A DNA stretch of 64,000 nt from Cyclina sinensis (Eukaryota; Mollusca; Bivalvia; Venerida; Veneridae): assembly GCA_012932295.1 (NCBI GenBank), contig JAAONU010000003.1:29374361-29438360 (forward strand), in the 5' to 3' direction. Within the stretch, counting starts at the first letter, position 1; each line of letters begins with the position of its first letter. Shown here piece after piece: positions 50,801 through 60,998 of the stretch. Both the position numbers and the translations under genes were made by a program. The notes below the pieces were generated by a model. That model saw only the letters and a program-made list of their open reading frames with translations. It made no database searches and had not been told where the DNA came from.

Positions 50801-53800
50801 AAGTTTAAACAAACTTAGTAGTGGTTTACAAGATAATGCAACACACCAAATTTCAAAAGTCTTTAAAGATTTTGTCATTATAAGTCTTTATTAAACATTG
50901 GACTGCAGAACTGGAGCCAAAAATAACCCCAGAACCAATTTTGAAAAGTCTTGGACAATACTTCATGGAAAATTTCATAATTCTGGGCTTTGTGGTTTCG
51001 TACAATAGGAGTTTTAAAGACTTTCCAATTTATCTCTGTGAAAAGATGTGACCCCCAGGGTGGAGCCAATAATGATTCCAACTGCATAGTTTGACTTATC
51101 TTTGTAAAGGTTCACTAGAAAATGATATTTACAAACTTTCAGAAGTGTCCTCATTATAGTTTCTGACAAGAAGATTTTAAAATTTTTGCTCAAGTGTATG
51201 TAAAACATCTGAACCCTAGGCTGGAGCCAAAACTGATCCCAGGAGCAAAGTTTGAACAATCTTTGTTCACCAGACAATGCTACACACTAAATTGTAGAAC
51301 TCTGTGCTTGGTGGTTTTAGACAAGAAGATGTTTAAAGATTTTCACTCTTGTTGCTATAGCAGCCAAAGTTCGGCATGGAATAGAATTCTTTGAAAAAAA
51401 TATTGAAAGAACTACATGCAGGGAACATCCCAGACATGTTTCATCAACTTTGACGATGTGGTTTAGGAACAGATGTTGCAAAAAAGCTGATGACACACAA
51501 CAGACACTGGTTGATCACAAAACATGATGTGCTCAGGTGAGCTAAAAATAAGTGAATGATGTAATTAATCAGTTCTCTGAAAGCAAGTTGGTTAATTAGA
51601 GTATAGTCTACTGTCACATTAATTATGTTTAGAGTGCAATCATATTTTGCTTGGTGGTTTCAGAGTCAGATTTACAGGAAAGGCTGGATTTCCATATTAT
51701 GAAAATTGATAAGTTTATACCTCAGTTTCTATGTCAAACAACAGTCTTTCCAAATGTTCCACAGTTTCTTGTTGTTCAGTGTCTGACACAACTTTAGGTA
51801 TCTGGCTTGGCTTATACTCAGCTAACACAGGTCTGTCAGACATATCTACAGGCTCTATACCTTTCACTGAAATATTAACTTGCTTTACATACCAGTTAGG
51901 TTGAAAGATACAGAATACGTTTACAGTATTTACCATTCGGCTATAATATTCATTGCTTATATTTTCAAAATACTTTAAATCTTGTCACTGTTAAAAAGAA
52001 ATTGGTGAATAAAATTAACATTTTCTTTTTAATTTTTAATAATAAAGAAAAATCTCACTTTTATTTTTGTCATATGCATGTCTCAGTAGTTCCTGTAGTC
52101 TGTGATAGATGGCGCTCTGGGCAAGCATCGACTGTTTCCTCTTGTACTCCTCAACATCACGCTGACTATACATTCCAATGTTTGGGGCAGTGATGGGTCG
52201 CTCACGTATAAAGCCACCTTTGGCACAGTGTACCTTTTTTTGAGAACTACCAACCTCTGAACGTAAGTGGCGATAACTTTGTTTCTGATGTTTTGTCTAT
52301 AATGAAAGTTGTATACTAGTAAATCACTCCAAGCACCGAAATGAAATAAACATAACACACCTCTCTGTTAAAAACTTTTTATCCACCTCAAGTTTATTGT
52401 AGACTGACACTAGTTATTGCGACAAACAAACTTTAATCATTATATCAAAGAAGCAAATGATCATAAGTATTGGCTTAATAGTAATAATTTTATATCCTTG
52501 ATTTAAGGTGATTTTATATATATGTGAAGGACAAAATAATCAAAACAGAATTTAATCTACAGGAAAGTTCTAATTTTAAGAGTTACAACATAACAACATG
52601 GTCTTGGTAATCTTCATTTCTTGGTCTCCTTTTGACTAAAAATTGACAACTGTTTCTGAAACTTTCTTTATTACAAATAATAATTTGAACAGGTTTGAAA
52701 AAAATTCCGAAAATCAAGGTAGCACAGAATGATGCCTGACATTAAACTATGAGAAAAGAATAATATTCTTGAAATCTTTAAAATGATGAATCACAACATT
52801 ATGGAAGTAATGTGCTACAGTTTGCAGTAGAGAATTACAAAGTCAGCACACTTAGGACCTTAAATTCATCAGCCAAGACATGCTCATTAACATTGTTTCC
52901 AATCATACATTATTAGGTGAAAGATACTGACAGATCTTTGTTAGAGTGCCTTGTCTTTGAGTCACTATATTCACAAATAACTGTTTCAGATCATCATCCA
53001 ACTGCTTTTGGCCATATGTTTCCATATGAAACAAATTGCATCAGAAATCATGCCACTTTCAGTTGCTATCTCATTACTGAGGGGTGCAAAGGTGTGCCCA
53101 GAGATTATAGATTCCCACAATGCAATTGCTTAGTGCTGTACATTACACAGATGGTTTTAAAAGGCATTTCATTAACTGATTTAGAAAATTGGAGGAATAC
53201 TTAAAATCTGCTAGATCTGCTTTAGTGCTAGTGTGGCACACAAATTCCTGTAATGTATGCAAGCTGACTATAGATTTCTACTGTTACATTAATGGAACAC
53301 ATGTGTATTTTTAGTGAAAAATATGATAGATCTGACATAAAGGGTGAACTTAAATGTGAGAGAGTTTGTTCCACATTGGTGCACATGAGAATATACAATA
53401 TCAACTGAACTGATGCAAGATAAGAACAAAATATTATTCACTAACACAAGTAGCTGAAAGTCATGAAATGTATATAATCTGTTGCTTGAAATTTTGAGTT
53501 CTAAACATGGTTGTGGTTATACTGGGGGAACCAATAGCTGCACAGACAGACAAACCAAACACTGAATAGCTAAGTCAGTCTAAATTTTCTGTCAGTTCAT
53601 CTTTGTATCTTAGAAAAAGATTGTAATACAAATGAATCAAAGCTTCTGTCTGTGCTCTGATAGCCTTACATCTCAGTAAAAAAAACTAATTGTTAGTGAG
53701 GCTTCATTTTTCATCATGCTAATCTGACCACTTCCCTAAGAGTAACCTTGAAGGTAATAAAGCCAAAGAATGTTATCTTGAAGGTAACAAGGCCAAAGAA

Positions 53801-55900
53801 TGTAACCTTAAGGATAATACGGCCAAATTATGCAATCTTTAGGGTAATATGGCCCAAAAAATATTGAGGGTGTAAAGCCAAAGAATGTAACCTTGCATGT
53901 AATATGGCCAAAAAATGTAACCTTCAGGGTAATAAAGCCAAAGATTGTAACATTGTAAGTAATAAAGCCAGATAATGTAAGTATGGTCCAAGAATGTAGT
54001 CTTGAGGGGTAAAAAAGTCAAAGAATGCAACTTTGAGTGTAATATAGCCAAAGAATTTAACCTTAAGGGCAACAAGGCAAAAAAATGTAATCTTGGGGGT
54101 TATGCAGCCAAAGAAAGTAATTCTGAGGGTAATATGGCCAAAGAATGTAACCTTGAAGGCAAACATGGCCAAAGAATGCAACAATGATGCTAATATGGTT
54201 GTAGAATCATAACCTGGAGGGTAATATGGCAAAAGATCATGAGATTTGCTCTGGTGACAAGGTAGATAAAAGTACTGCAGTTCCTACATATTTCATATTT
54301 CAGGGTTATGCAGCCAAAGAAAGTAATTCTGAGGGTAATATGGCCAAAGAATGTAACCTTGAAGGCAAACATGGCCAAAGAATGCAACAATGATGCTAAT
54401 ATGGTTGTAGAATCATAACCTGGAGGGTAATATGGCAAAAGATCATGAGATTTGCTCTGGTGACAAGGTAGATAAAAGTACTGCAGTTCCTACATATTTC
54501 ATATTTCAGGCAGGTTATCAGAGAAAATGGCTGACAACAACAGACTGCTTTATACACTGACTGACATTACATGATGGGAAACATATACCTAAGTATCATA
54601 TATTTCTTTAAGACTAATGTTCATATATTATATACCATTAACTATACTAAGCAATGTATATATAACAGCAACAAAGCTATTCTAGCACTAGCATTTCACG
54701 TAGTTACCATTGTCATTTTCCTCATGAGGTAATAGTCAGAAAGACATGTATCCTGTGAATTAAATTTTCAACATAGTGTGCAAAATATTCTAATGTGACT
54801 ATGTTTTTGTATTGAAACAGTCTACGAAACAAAATTTTACATGTTTCTATTTATAATGTTAGTGTGACTACAGAATTCAGTACTTGGTCACAATTAGTGT
54901 GCAATAATTTTATGGTCTGAACTCCTGGTACTATATAATAAAAGAACAGAGGTAGACTTCTTAAAGTATTTATCTTATATCCTGTTTCTATTTCAATAAT
55001 GTTAGTATAAATAGCATGCATTCAGTTAACAGTTACAAAGTCTGTTAACAGGTTATACCCCTATTCAGGCACTGAGCATTTGTTTGGAAAATATTTTACT
55101 TTTAAAGGGAGGATATAAATATCTTTATTTGTAACTAAATCAACAGTAAAACACAAAAGACATAAAATTACCATTTCCACCCTGGAATCTCCACATATGA
55201 CAGTTGAATCCTTAAATTTAGTATCCTTGTACCTGACCTCTGGGAACTCCCATTCTTCTCTGAGATACTGAGCATCCAGATGATTGGCTACTCTGTGATC
55301 ATGGTGAGACAGAAGCTTGTCAAAGTCTGTCAGCTGAAATAGAAAGCAAAGATGAGATTATGGATATATAACACTGATGGTCTAGTATAACTCTACAAGG
55401 CTGATTTCTAGCTCTACCAATTTTTACACTACAAATCATCAATAGGGTAAATTTTTGGTTATGAATATAGGCATGAAAAGAAAACAGTGATGTATCTGGC
55501 TTCCAAACACCTCTGAAATTATGAGCTATACTAACAAAACCTTTAACTTAATAACTGAAGCCTTCCAAAGTAGGGGCAGGGCTGCATGTCTATATAGTCA
55601 ATTTGTACCAAAACTGAATTATTTCCAATAGATATAAACAGAAAAGAAAAAATATTTCACTTAGTATTTCACAGTTCTATCATAAATATACAAAGTCTAT
55701 ATTCCAATGGTACATGAGTTTGAATTTTTCAGTTTCTTAAACATTTAAAAGCTGAAATTTCTCCTTAAAATACACATTACCTCTTCATGAAGTCCAAGAG
55801 AAAGGTTGGTTGGTATTCTTGGCTCATAATTATCCACTCTGTACTTTTCTGATATAGCCTTTACCCCTTTCATATGATCTTTTCTATGTATGGTTGTCAT
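34337..55900 (-). CDS. Unrecognised protein gene, seven exons, 791 residues
   Basis: The exons (in - strand order 55900-55781, 55333-55172, 52296-52059, 51866-51721, 49799-49706, 38422-38290, 35819-34337) have GT/AG borders and matched phases. They join to 2376 nt without a stop. I do not recognise the family. Visible: a charged N-terminal region; RERPITAP near residues 125-132; a Glu/Lys-rich middle; FRGWYGVRSKKGPHYILMSP from 299; RPVTAP at 360-365; a helix-prone LALEQQIEASRQREELNK; long Ser/Lys/Glu-rich disordered stretches; and a C terminus with KYEGLIKRLGDDMSPYMRK. RP(I/V)TAP-like motifs occur in several axonemal and centrosomal proteins, so a ciliary role is possible but unproven. No signal peptide or membrane span. 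The 11-kb intron between exons 6 and 5 holds the satellite and foldback elements. The N terminus is uncertain because upstream exons at 61.9-63.9 kb can also splice to exon 2. Confidence 0.8.
37150..37640 (-). repeat. Tandem repeat of about 152-155 bp with GTGACCTTGACC, in an intron
   Basis: CTCATTAAGGCAAACATTT recurs at 37182, 37334 and 37489. Each is followed by TTTTGAAATCCCTCC-like and GTGACCTTGACCTTTGAGC blocks. The right edge carries AAAGGAAGTACAGG and GCTTCCTTTAC, an imperfect inverted pair. Non-coding, located between exons 6 and 7 of the - strand gene. Confidence 0.6.
38290..38422 (-). CDS. Unknown gene, exon 6 (residues 254-298)
   Basis: The acceptor TTACACTTACAG precedes CATCAGCACC; the donor is GTATGA. 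Encodes SAPQVKKKSVSSHRKRNHY and PIPRLPPSHSRKCDAR, basic and proline-rich. Phase 1 in and phase 2 out match exons 5 and 7. Confidence 0.8.
39316..40066. mobile_element. Foldback element with long inverted arms of TCGTTCCCACGA repeats
   Basis: The outer arms are near-perfect inverted repeats of about 80 bp: GTGGCACAGAGGTGACATGC, then CACAACTTTTTTT, then AATTGCACTTCTCTTTTT, with the mirror on the right. Inside are many copies of TCGTTCCCACGA and its complement TCGTGGGAACGA, alternating with GAGTTAGTAAG and GACATAGCTAAC, plus a central inverted block around GCGCAACTC and AAGCTTACATTCGCTG. The whole 751 bp can fold on itself. No transposase and no clear target duplication. Confidence 0.8.
40067..41041. 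other. Intronic DNA left of the 28-bp satellite
   Basis: AT-rich intron with no exon, repeat or RNA gene I can support. A short palindromic TATTACACGTGTAATATA lies near 40597. Confidence 0.5.
41042..49590 (+). repeat. 28-bp satellite array, about 300 units, with higher-order structure
   Basis: The unit is GAAAGAGTCTACACAACAG followed by AAGTATACA. Variants define domains. ACATAGGTAT and AAAGAAAGAGTCAACAC forms dominate about 41.3-45.4 kb. TAGACAATGGAAG and AAACATAAAG forms dominate about 43.2-44.3 and 45.5-46.6 kb. A more uniform domain lies at 46.7-49.5 kb. Units at both edges are degenerate. Since 28 = 1 mod 3 and the consensus has no stop in any + frame, three units give a 28-residue repeat and open frames of up to 303 codons; these are artefacts. 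The array lies between exons 6 and 5 of the - strand gene. Confidence 0.95.
49706..49799 (-). CDS. Unknown gene, exon 5 (residues 223-254)
   Basis: A 94-bp exon too short for a simple ORF scan. The acceptor GTTTTTTAG precedes GAAGGAAGATAC; the donor is GTAATA. Encodes EGRYEIAMDTEMEVYIPKYK and QRQGELEKKRA. Phase 0 in and phase 1 out complete the chain between exons 4 and 6. Confidence 0.82.
49800..50590. other. Intron between exons 5 and 4, nothing supported
   Basis: AT-rich, no repeat family, RNA gene or exon recognised. Confidence 0.5.
50600..51545 (+). repeat. Second GGCCATGATGGCC-led repeat element
   Basis: GGCCATGATGGCC at 50604-50616 starts the element. Internal units recur at about 165-180 bp (CCCCAGGGTGGAGCCAATAA and CCCTAGGCTGGAGCCAAAAC; CACTAGAAAATG, CACCAGACAATGCTACACAC). 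The right edge CTCAGGTGAGCTA is the inverted form of the GCTCACCTGA found just after the hairpin in the related element at 31.6 kb. Non-coding, in an intron of the - strand gene. Confidence 0.6.
51721..51866 (-). CDS. Unknown gene, exon 4 (residues 174-222)
   Basis: The acceptor TTAATATTTCAG precedes TGAAAGG; the donor is GTATAA. Encodes KGIEPVDMSDRPVLAEYKPS and EHLERLLFDIETE, an acidic segment with a probable helix at the end. Confidence 0.83.
52059..52296 (-). CDS. Unknown gene, exon 3 with RPITAP motif (residues 95-174)
   Basis: The acceptor TTTCATTATAG precedes ACAAAACATC; the donor is GTGAGA. Encodes GGFIRERPITAPNIGMYSQR, then DVEEYKRKQSMLAQSAIYHR and LQELLRHAYDKNK, a basic motif followed by a predicted long helix. 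The donor leaves phase 1, completed as Met by exon 4. Confidence 0.82.
52297..53740. other. Intron between exons 3 and 2, left part
   Basis: AT-rich. A 95-codon + frame at 52917-53204 has no motif or splice context and is taken as chance. No other feature supported. Confidence 0.5.
53740..54240 (+). repeat. Degenerate minisatellite of about 30 bp
   Basis: Units resemble GGTAATATGGCCAAAGAATG followed by TAACCTTGA. Around sixteen copies with substitutions and length changes are visible. The right end merges into a 206-bp tandem duplication. Non-coding, in the intron of the - strand gene. Confidence 0.8.
54098..54509 (+). repeat. Exact-looking 206-bp tandem duplication
   Basis: The segment from GGGTTATGCAGCCAAAG to CATATTTCATATTTCAG (54098-54303) is repeated head-to-tail at 54304-54509 with no difference I could see. 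It includes four minisatellite units plus unique sequence, so it arose by recent unequal exchange or slippage at the array edge. Confidence 0.85.
55172..55333 (-). CDS. Unknown gene, exon 2 (residues 41-94)
   Basis: The acceptor TTTCTATTTCAG precedes CTGACAGAC; the donor is GTAATT. Encodes LTDFDKLLSHHDHRVANHLD and AQYLREEWEFPEVRYKDTKF and more. It enters and leaves in phase 0, so it can join either the ATG exon at 55.8 kb or the exon at 61.9 kb. Confidence 0.85.
55781..55900 (-). CDS. Unknown gene, first coding exon of the 791-residue model
   Basis: Encodes MTTIHRKDHMKGVKAISEKY and RVDNYEPRIPTNLSLGLHEE, with donor GTAATG. An in-frame ATG three codons earlier (55907-55909) could also serve. 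An in-frame TAA lies further upstream, and no acceptor in phase 0 keeps the frame open. I therefore read this as a true first coding exon. A TCTTTAG acceptor about 60 bp upstream could join a non-coding leader. Confidence 0.65.
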
Positions 55901-55920
55901 ATTTTTCATTTCTTTATTTT

Positions 55921-57769
55921 CTTGTTTTTATAAAATCCATGATAAGCGAGTCACTAAAGAATGATTGGTGAATATGACCACATCTTGTATGTTTAAAATT
56001 CATAAACCAACAATTGTTATAACTTGATTTTTATATCAATCCAACCAAAAAATCTTTATTTTCTTCATTCTGATAGCTACATGATTTGTTCCAGAACCTA
56101 CTCACAACCTATTATTTTTTTCTGGAATATTATATTCCATTTTTTCAAATTTCTCAAAGAAGTAAACTTCACAAAATATATATCCCTTATTTGGCATGTG
56201 TGTGATATAATGGACAAGCATTATACAGAATAAGACCAAATAAGGACTGTACATGAACACTGTGGATAGATACTTATACAGATTAATGCTATTCAAGTCT
56301 TATGTAGACATAAACCATTATCATATATCTAAACATCTAACTTCAAGATATTTTTCAAATAACAGTTCAATGAATAGCAAATATTGTAAACTGTAATTGG
56401 CAAAGCTTTATTGTCATCATTTTTTTTCATAAATTTAACTTCATTTAAATTACTGTAAAAAAATGAAAGAAAAATCAAGTAACAGAAAATAAAGCTTATT
56501 AACTGTATTTGAGTCAATAAGAGCAGTTTTCACTTCTCTATTCATTTCATTGTTCAGGTATTTTAAATGGACTATGTAAATAGTAGTTTTATTGGAAATA
56601 AAAAGACTTTTCTAAAAGCTCTTTCTAAAATCAACATTTTCTGATTTAATCAAATGTTATAATTAATATATCTTACTTCATTCTAGCTCAGTAAAATAAA
56701 TTGTATAAATCACTAGAACATTGAACACAGTCCAGTTTACATCATGTGACTTTGCAACTTATAGTACTTTCTTTCTGGCCAGAATACTGATAGTATTTAT
56801 CATAATACACCAGTCCTCTTTCAGTGCCCTTGTACATTATACAGTGAGTCTTCCTTAAGAGACCTCCTGCATAAACAGACCAGCATTTTTCAGCTGAAAT
56901 GTGTAAAGTTATCTAAAAAGGCTGCTGTATTTTGAAGAGAATCTTAAACATTTTTTTTTAATAATAAATACTAGTTTTATACTTTGCTTTCCTTTCAAAG
57001 TGGCAACTGTTATCATGCCTGACATTATATAGGTATAACATAGCGACTTATATCTCGTCCTAGAATCTATTTGCCTATCTGAAGTCTTTGCTCTATTAGC
57101 GAGCAGTTAACTTTATGTCCTAAATCTAAATATACAAGTGTTCTTATCTTTATGAGAAAAAAATAAGTCAAAAGAAAATTAAAAGATACATTAAAAGATA
57201 CGTTAACTTCAAATGTGTACATCTTTTATATCTACCAGTTTTCTGCTAATATATCAAATAATACAGTATATATCCTTAAAAATGTTACAATTTATACAAA
57301 ACAACATTGCTGATATTCTTCCAAAAAATGGAGCTTTCTTTAGCTTATTTTTGAACAGATATCGACCATATCAAAACAGGCAAATGTTTATGATTAAAAA
57401 ACCCACTATGCTGTAACCTTCAAGCTCACTTTAAATTGCATGTTTCCATTGTCAATAATAATCTGTTTATAACAATTTATACCAATATTGACCTTATATT
57501 ATTGACATTATTTTATTCTATTTTTGTCATGAACTGTACAAATTGTATGTTTTTAATATATTTAGAGGTATCATTTTTATCATTGGTAAAAATCTTTATT
57601 GTTTGGAGTTTAAATGAATAACCTCTCTAATTATGATGAGTTAGCAATTCTTGTATTTAAGTCACTGAAGTTAAAGGCAATATGTACCATACAGAAAGTC
57701 TAAATAACTGAAGACTGTGCACTTAAGATATTTTAGTACTGAAATTTCAAGTAGACAATTGTTTCAATG
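55921..57769. other. AT-rich stretch with no feature seen
   Basis: Short chance frames only. If the 55.8-kb exon is a transcription start, its - strand promoter would lie here; no core promoter element stands out. Confidence 0.45.
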
Positions 57770-58190
57770 CTGTCATGTGCAGTAAGGATGTTTATAGTGC
57801 TGTCCGAGGGTTGATCCAGAAATAATGTCACTACCTTCATATTTTTTTTATTTCTTAAGGTATGGTATCGAAATTTCTATATGTTAGTTCTCTAAGACTT
57901 TTTTATTCACTGACCAAGTAGCGTTAAATTTGACCTTCACATATTTTCACTACACACTATCATAAAACCGTAGTGATGCATGGTCGCCGCGCGTGAAAAA
58001 TATGCCGTGTTGTGGACTTACGATCTCAAATTAAAGTAAAAATTTGCTGAGTAACAATGCGCGAAATCATAGGATGTTATGATGACGTGACGTCATGAAT
58101 GTCAGTTATCATGTGCTGGAATTCTATTGATGTGGTTTAAATTTAGCGTGCGTAACCTATGTTTGAAGTCGGGTGGTGCGTAAGCCAAAG

Positions 58191-59416
58191 ATGTCAATAT
58201 CTGACAAAACGCCACAACGGGCAATTATTCACTTCTGCTATAAACTCGGGAAGTCGCCATTAGATACGGTCTGCATGATCAATGAAACATACGGCGAAAC
58301 TAAAGTGAACAGAAGGTTAGTGTATAGATGGTTCCAGCGATTCAATGACGGAGATGAGTCACTTGAGGACAAAGAGAGACCTGGAAGGCCAGTTGATGCA
58401 CGATCGGATCACAACGTCAAACTTGTTTCAGACGCCGTCAATGAAGATCGACGTTCAACGATTAGAGCGTTATGCGAAGATCTTGATATGAGCTTCGGTA
58501 CAGTTCAAAGAATACTACATGAAGACTTGAAAATGAGGCGGGTGAGTGCTCGCTGGGTTCCCCGGTTATTAAAAGATGAAGAAATGGCAACTCGTGTAAA
58601 GGAATCACAGCGATTTTTACGGCGGTGGAAGAAGGAGGGGTACGACTTTCTGAGACGAATCATAACAGCAGACGAAACATGGGTTTATTTCTTCGATCCG
58701 GAGTCCAAGATGCAGTCGAGCCAATGGAAAAACATCGACTCGCCGCCTCCAAAGAAGGCACGCACCTGCAGGACCGTTGGAAAGCACATGTTTATTGTGT
58801 TTTTCGACATGGAGGGTGTTGTGTTATGCCATGCTGTTCCCAAGGGCCAAACTGTCAATGCAAAGTATTATTCGAAGGTAAGCGCTTTCATATTAAAAAA
58901 ACACCACTTCCTGTTTTTGAATATGACTAATTCCTTTTAAGATTTTATGACAAATGATCGCTGATTAATATGCCTAGCTGCAATGTGGAGTCTACCCAAT
59001 ATTTGAGTGATTATAAATTTGCTCTACTGCAGGTGCTAACCACCCAACTCATGACTGCATTGCGTAAAAAGAGAAGACATTTCTATGAAGACATTGAGCG
59101 GTGTATCCTACATCACGACAATGCCACGCCTCATACGGCACGTGAGACAAGACTCACTCTTGATGTCATGGGAATGGAGACACTTCCGTACCCACCATAC
59201 AGTCCGGATCTCGCGCCCTGTGACTTTGCCTTGTTTCCTTACCTGAAAAAACAGCTCCGTGGAACTAATTTCCAGACATTGGGTGAACTACAGCAAGCCT
59301 GCAACAAGACTTTCTCAGCTCTTTCCAGAGATTGGTTTGGGGATGTTTTCAGAAAATGGGTGTCCAGACACGAACGATGCGTATTGCATCAAGGACGGTA
59401 CTTTGAAAAGGAGTGA
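58191..59416 (+). CDS. mariner DD34D transposase, two exons (58191-58877, 59033-59416)
   Basis: Cuts and reinserts the element at TA sites in the nucleus. Joined across a GT/AG segment, it gives 356 residues, near the usual 340-350. N-terminal paired HTH: RRLVYRWFQRFNDGDESLED (41-60), RPGRP linker (63-67), second HTH through SFGTVQRILHEDLKM. WVPRLL (122-127) replaces the usual WVPHEL. Catalytic Asp161 (ITADETW), Asp258 (HHDNATPHTA) and Asp293 (YSPDLAPCD), with 34 residues between the last two, define a true mariner. The start chosen is the ATG at 58191; the open frame extends a little upstream without an ATG. No internal stops within exons. Confidence 0.9.
58878..59032 (+). other. Intron-like 155-bp segment inside the mariner transposase
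   Basis: It starts GTAAGC after TTCGAAG and ends TGCTCTACTGCAG before GTGCTAACC. Removing it joins YYSK to VLTTQLMTAL in frame, matching normal mariner order. Left in, it shifts frame and adds a stop. Canonical borders suggest a spliceosomal intron, but an insertion that merely resembles one cannot be excluded. Confidence 0.7.
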
Positions 59417-60726
59417 CAATCAAATAACCTAAACGACGTACGATTCAAATAACGTCCGTGACGTCGTTGGTGCGCGGCGCTAGTCAATACCCTGCCTCCT
59501 TAATTGTCCTATATTTCGAAAGTGGCAAGTCCGATTTAAATAATTTTTGCAGAGTAAACTTCAAAGATAATGAAGTGCTGCAGTACAAATTTTCCGTTTG
59601 ATACGTCCATCAGAAAAGATTTCATCACGTCAGTGACATTACTTTTGGATCAACCCTCGTACTAATAATGTTTTTAATGCAACCATGGCATTGTGCACTA
59701 TGGGTGTTTTTAGTGCTGTCATGACAATAAGATGTGTTTAGTGTTATCCCGTGCACCTTTCATGTTTATAGTCATATAATGTGCACTAAAGATGTTTAAA
59801 GTACTGTCATGTGCACTAAGAATGTTTTAAGTGCTTTCATGTGTGCAAAAAACATTTAAGTGCTGTCAAGAACATTAGGGATGTTTTACTGATATAATGC
59901 AAACTAAGGATGTCTCAGCATTGTCATGTACACTAGCTTTGAGTGTTTTAGTGCTTCATGACACTAACATGTGTTTAGTGTTATCATGTGCACCTTTCAT
60001 GTTTATAGTCATATAATGTGCACTAAAGATGTTTAAAGCGCTGTCATGTGCACTTAGAATGTTTTAAGTGCTTTCATGTGTGCAAACAACATTTAAGTGC
60101 TGTCAAGAACATTAGGGATGTTTTACTGATAAAATGTGCACTAAGAATGTCTCAGCATTGTCATGTACATTAAGGATGTTTTCACTGCAATTATATGCAC
60201 TAAAGATGTATTTCCTGCAATAATGTACTAAATATGTTTTAAATGCTGTCATGTGCACTATGGCTGTTTTTAATGCTGTCATGAGTACTTAATGTTTTAC
60301 TGCTATCATCTGCACTGAAGAGTTGTTTAGAGATATCAAATGCACTATTGCTGTTTTAGTGATACTGTGTACACTAAGAATATTTCATAGCTATAATGTG
60401 CACTAACCATAATGTGCACTAAGTGATATCATGAAACGTTTTAGTGAAATCATGCACACTAAGAATGTTTTATTGATATCAAGATCACTTAGGATGTTTA
60501 GTGAAATTCTGTGCATTAAGAATATCTTTACTTCTATCATTTGCACTAGGAATGTTTAAGTGATATAATGTGCACTCAGCATGTTTAGAGCCATCCTGTG
60601 CATTAAGAATAATTTAGCTTTTATCATGAGCACTCAGGATGTTTTAATGCTGTCACATGAATATAGGATGTTTTTTAGAGCTGTTATGTGCACTAAAGAT
60701 ATTTTAGTGCTATCCTGAGCATTTAA

Positions 60727-60998
60727 GCAACTGACTCACAGATGGGTTGACGATGAATAAAAAAGAAAATGTTAATGTATATAGAAATTCTAGTTGTAAT
60801 TGTGAAGAACATAATTATCAAAACTAAGTTACTGATTTATTTTTTGTTACAGGAACACATCACAATATCAAGTGTTAAACACTTTTATCTGTAAAAGATT
60901 TAGTACCTTTAGTCATGGGGTAGATACTTTGTTTATATCATTTATTTTTGACACACTAGTAACATGCCTCTTTGGCTCAGTGGGTTAGTTCTGTGTAA
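60727..60998 (+). mobile_element. Shortened second copy of the TTAA MITE
   Basis: TTAA (60723-60726) precedes GCAACTGACTCACAGATGGG. The internal order matches the 12.2-kb copy: ATTCTAGTTGTAATT, TTTTTTGTTACAG, CACAATATCAAGTGTTA, AGTCATGGGGTAGATACTTT, GGCTCAGTGGGTTAG. It stops in the A-box region and then runs into a degenerate right end (TTCTGTGTAAGTC), so the B box is lost. It lies within minisatellite sequence. Confidence 0.7.

Larger units (their letters stand above)
57805..59659 (+). mobile_element. mariner transposon with intact ends and transposase
   Basis: Inverted termini CGAGGGTTGATCCAGAAATA and its mirror ending TTTTGGATCAACCCTCG are about 28 bp with few mismatches. The right flank is TA; the left flank is TC, a likely one-base decay of the TA duplication. 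The size (1855 bp) exceeds the usual 1.3 kb of mariners, owing to long untranslated parts and an internal 155-bp intron-like segment. It inserted into the minisatellite and lies between exons of the - strand locus. Confidence 0.9.

Noticed and set aside
52917..53204. 95-codon + frame
   Set aside because: No family motif, no splice sites in phase and no repeat origin. It lies within an intron of the - strand gene, so chance is the simplest explanation.
53839..54438. - strand frames with FFGHITL-type repeats
   Set aside because: Translations of the minisatellite of about 30 bp and its 206-bp duplication.
58625..58930. 101-codon + frame overlapping the mariner
   Set aside because: A shadow of the transposase in another frame.
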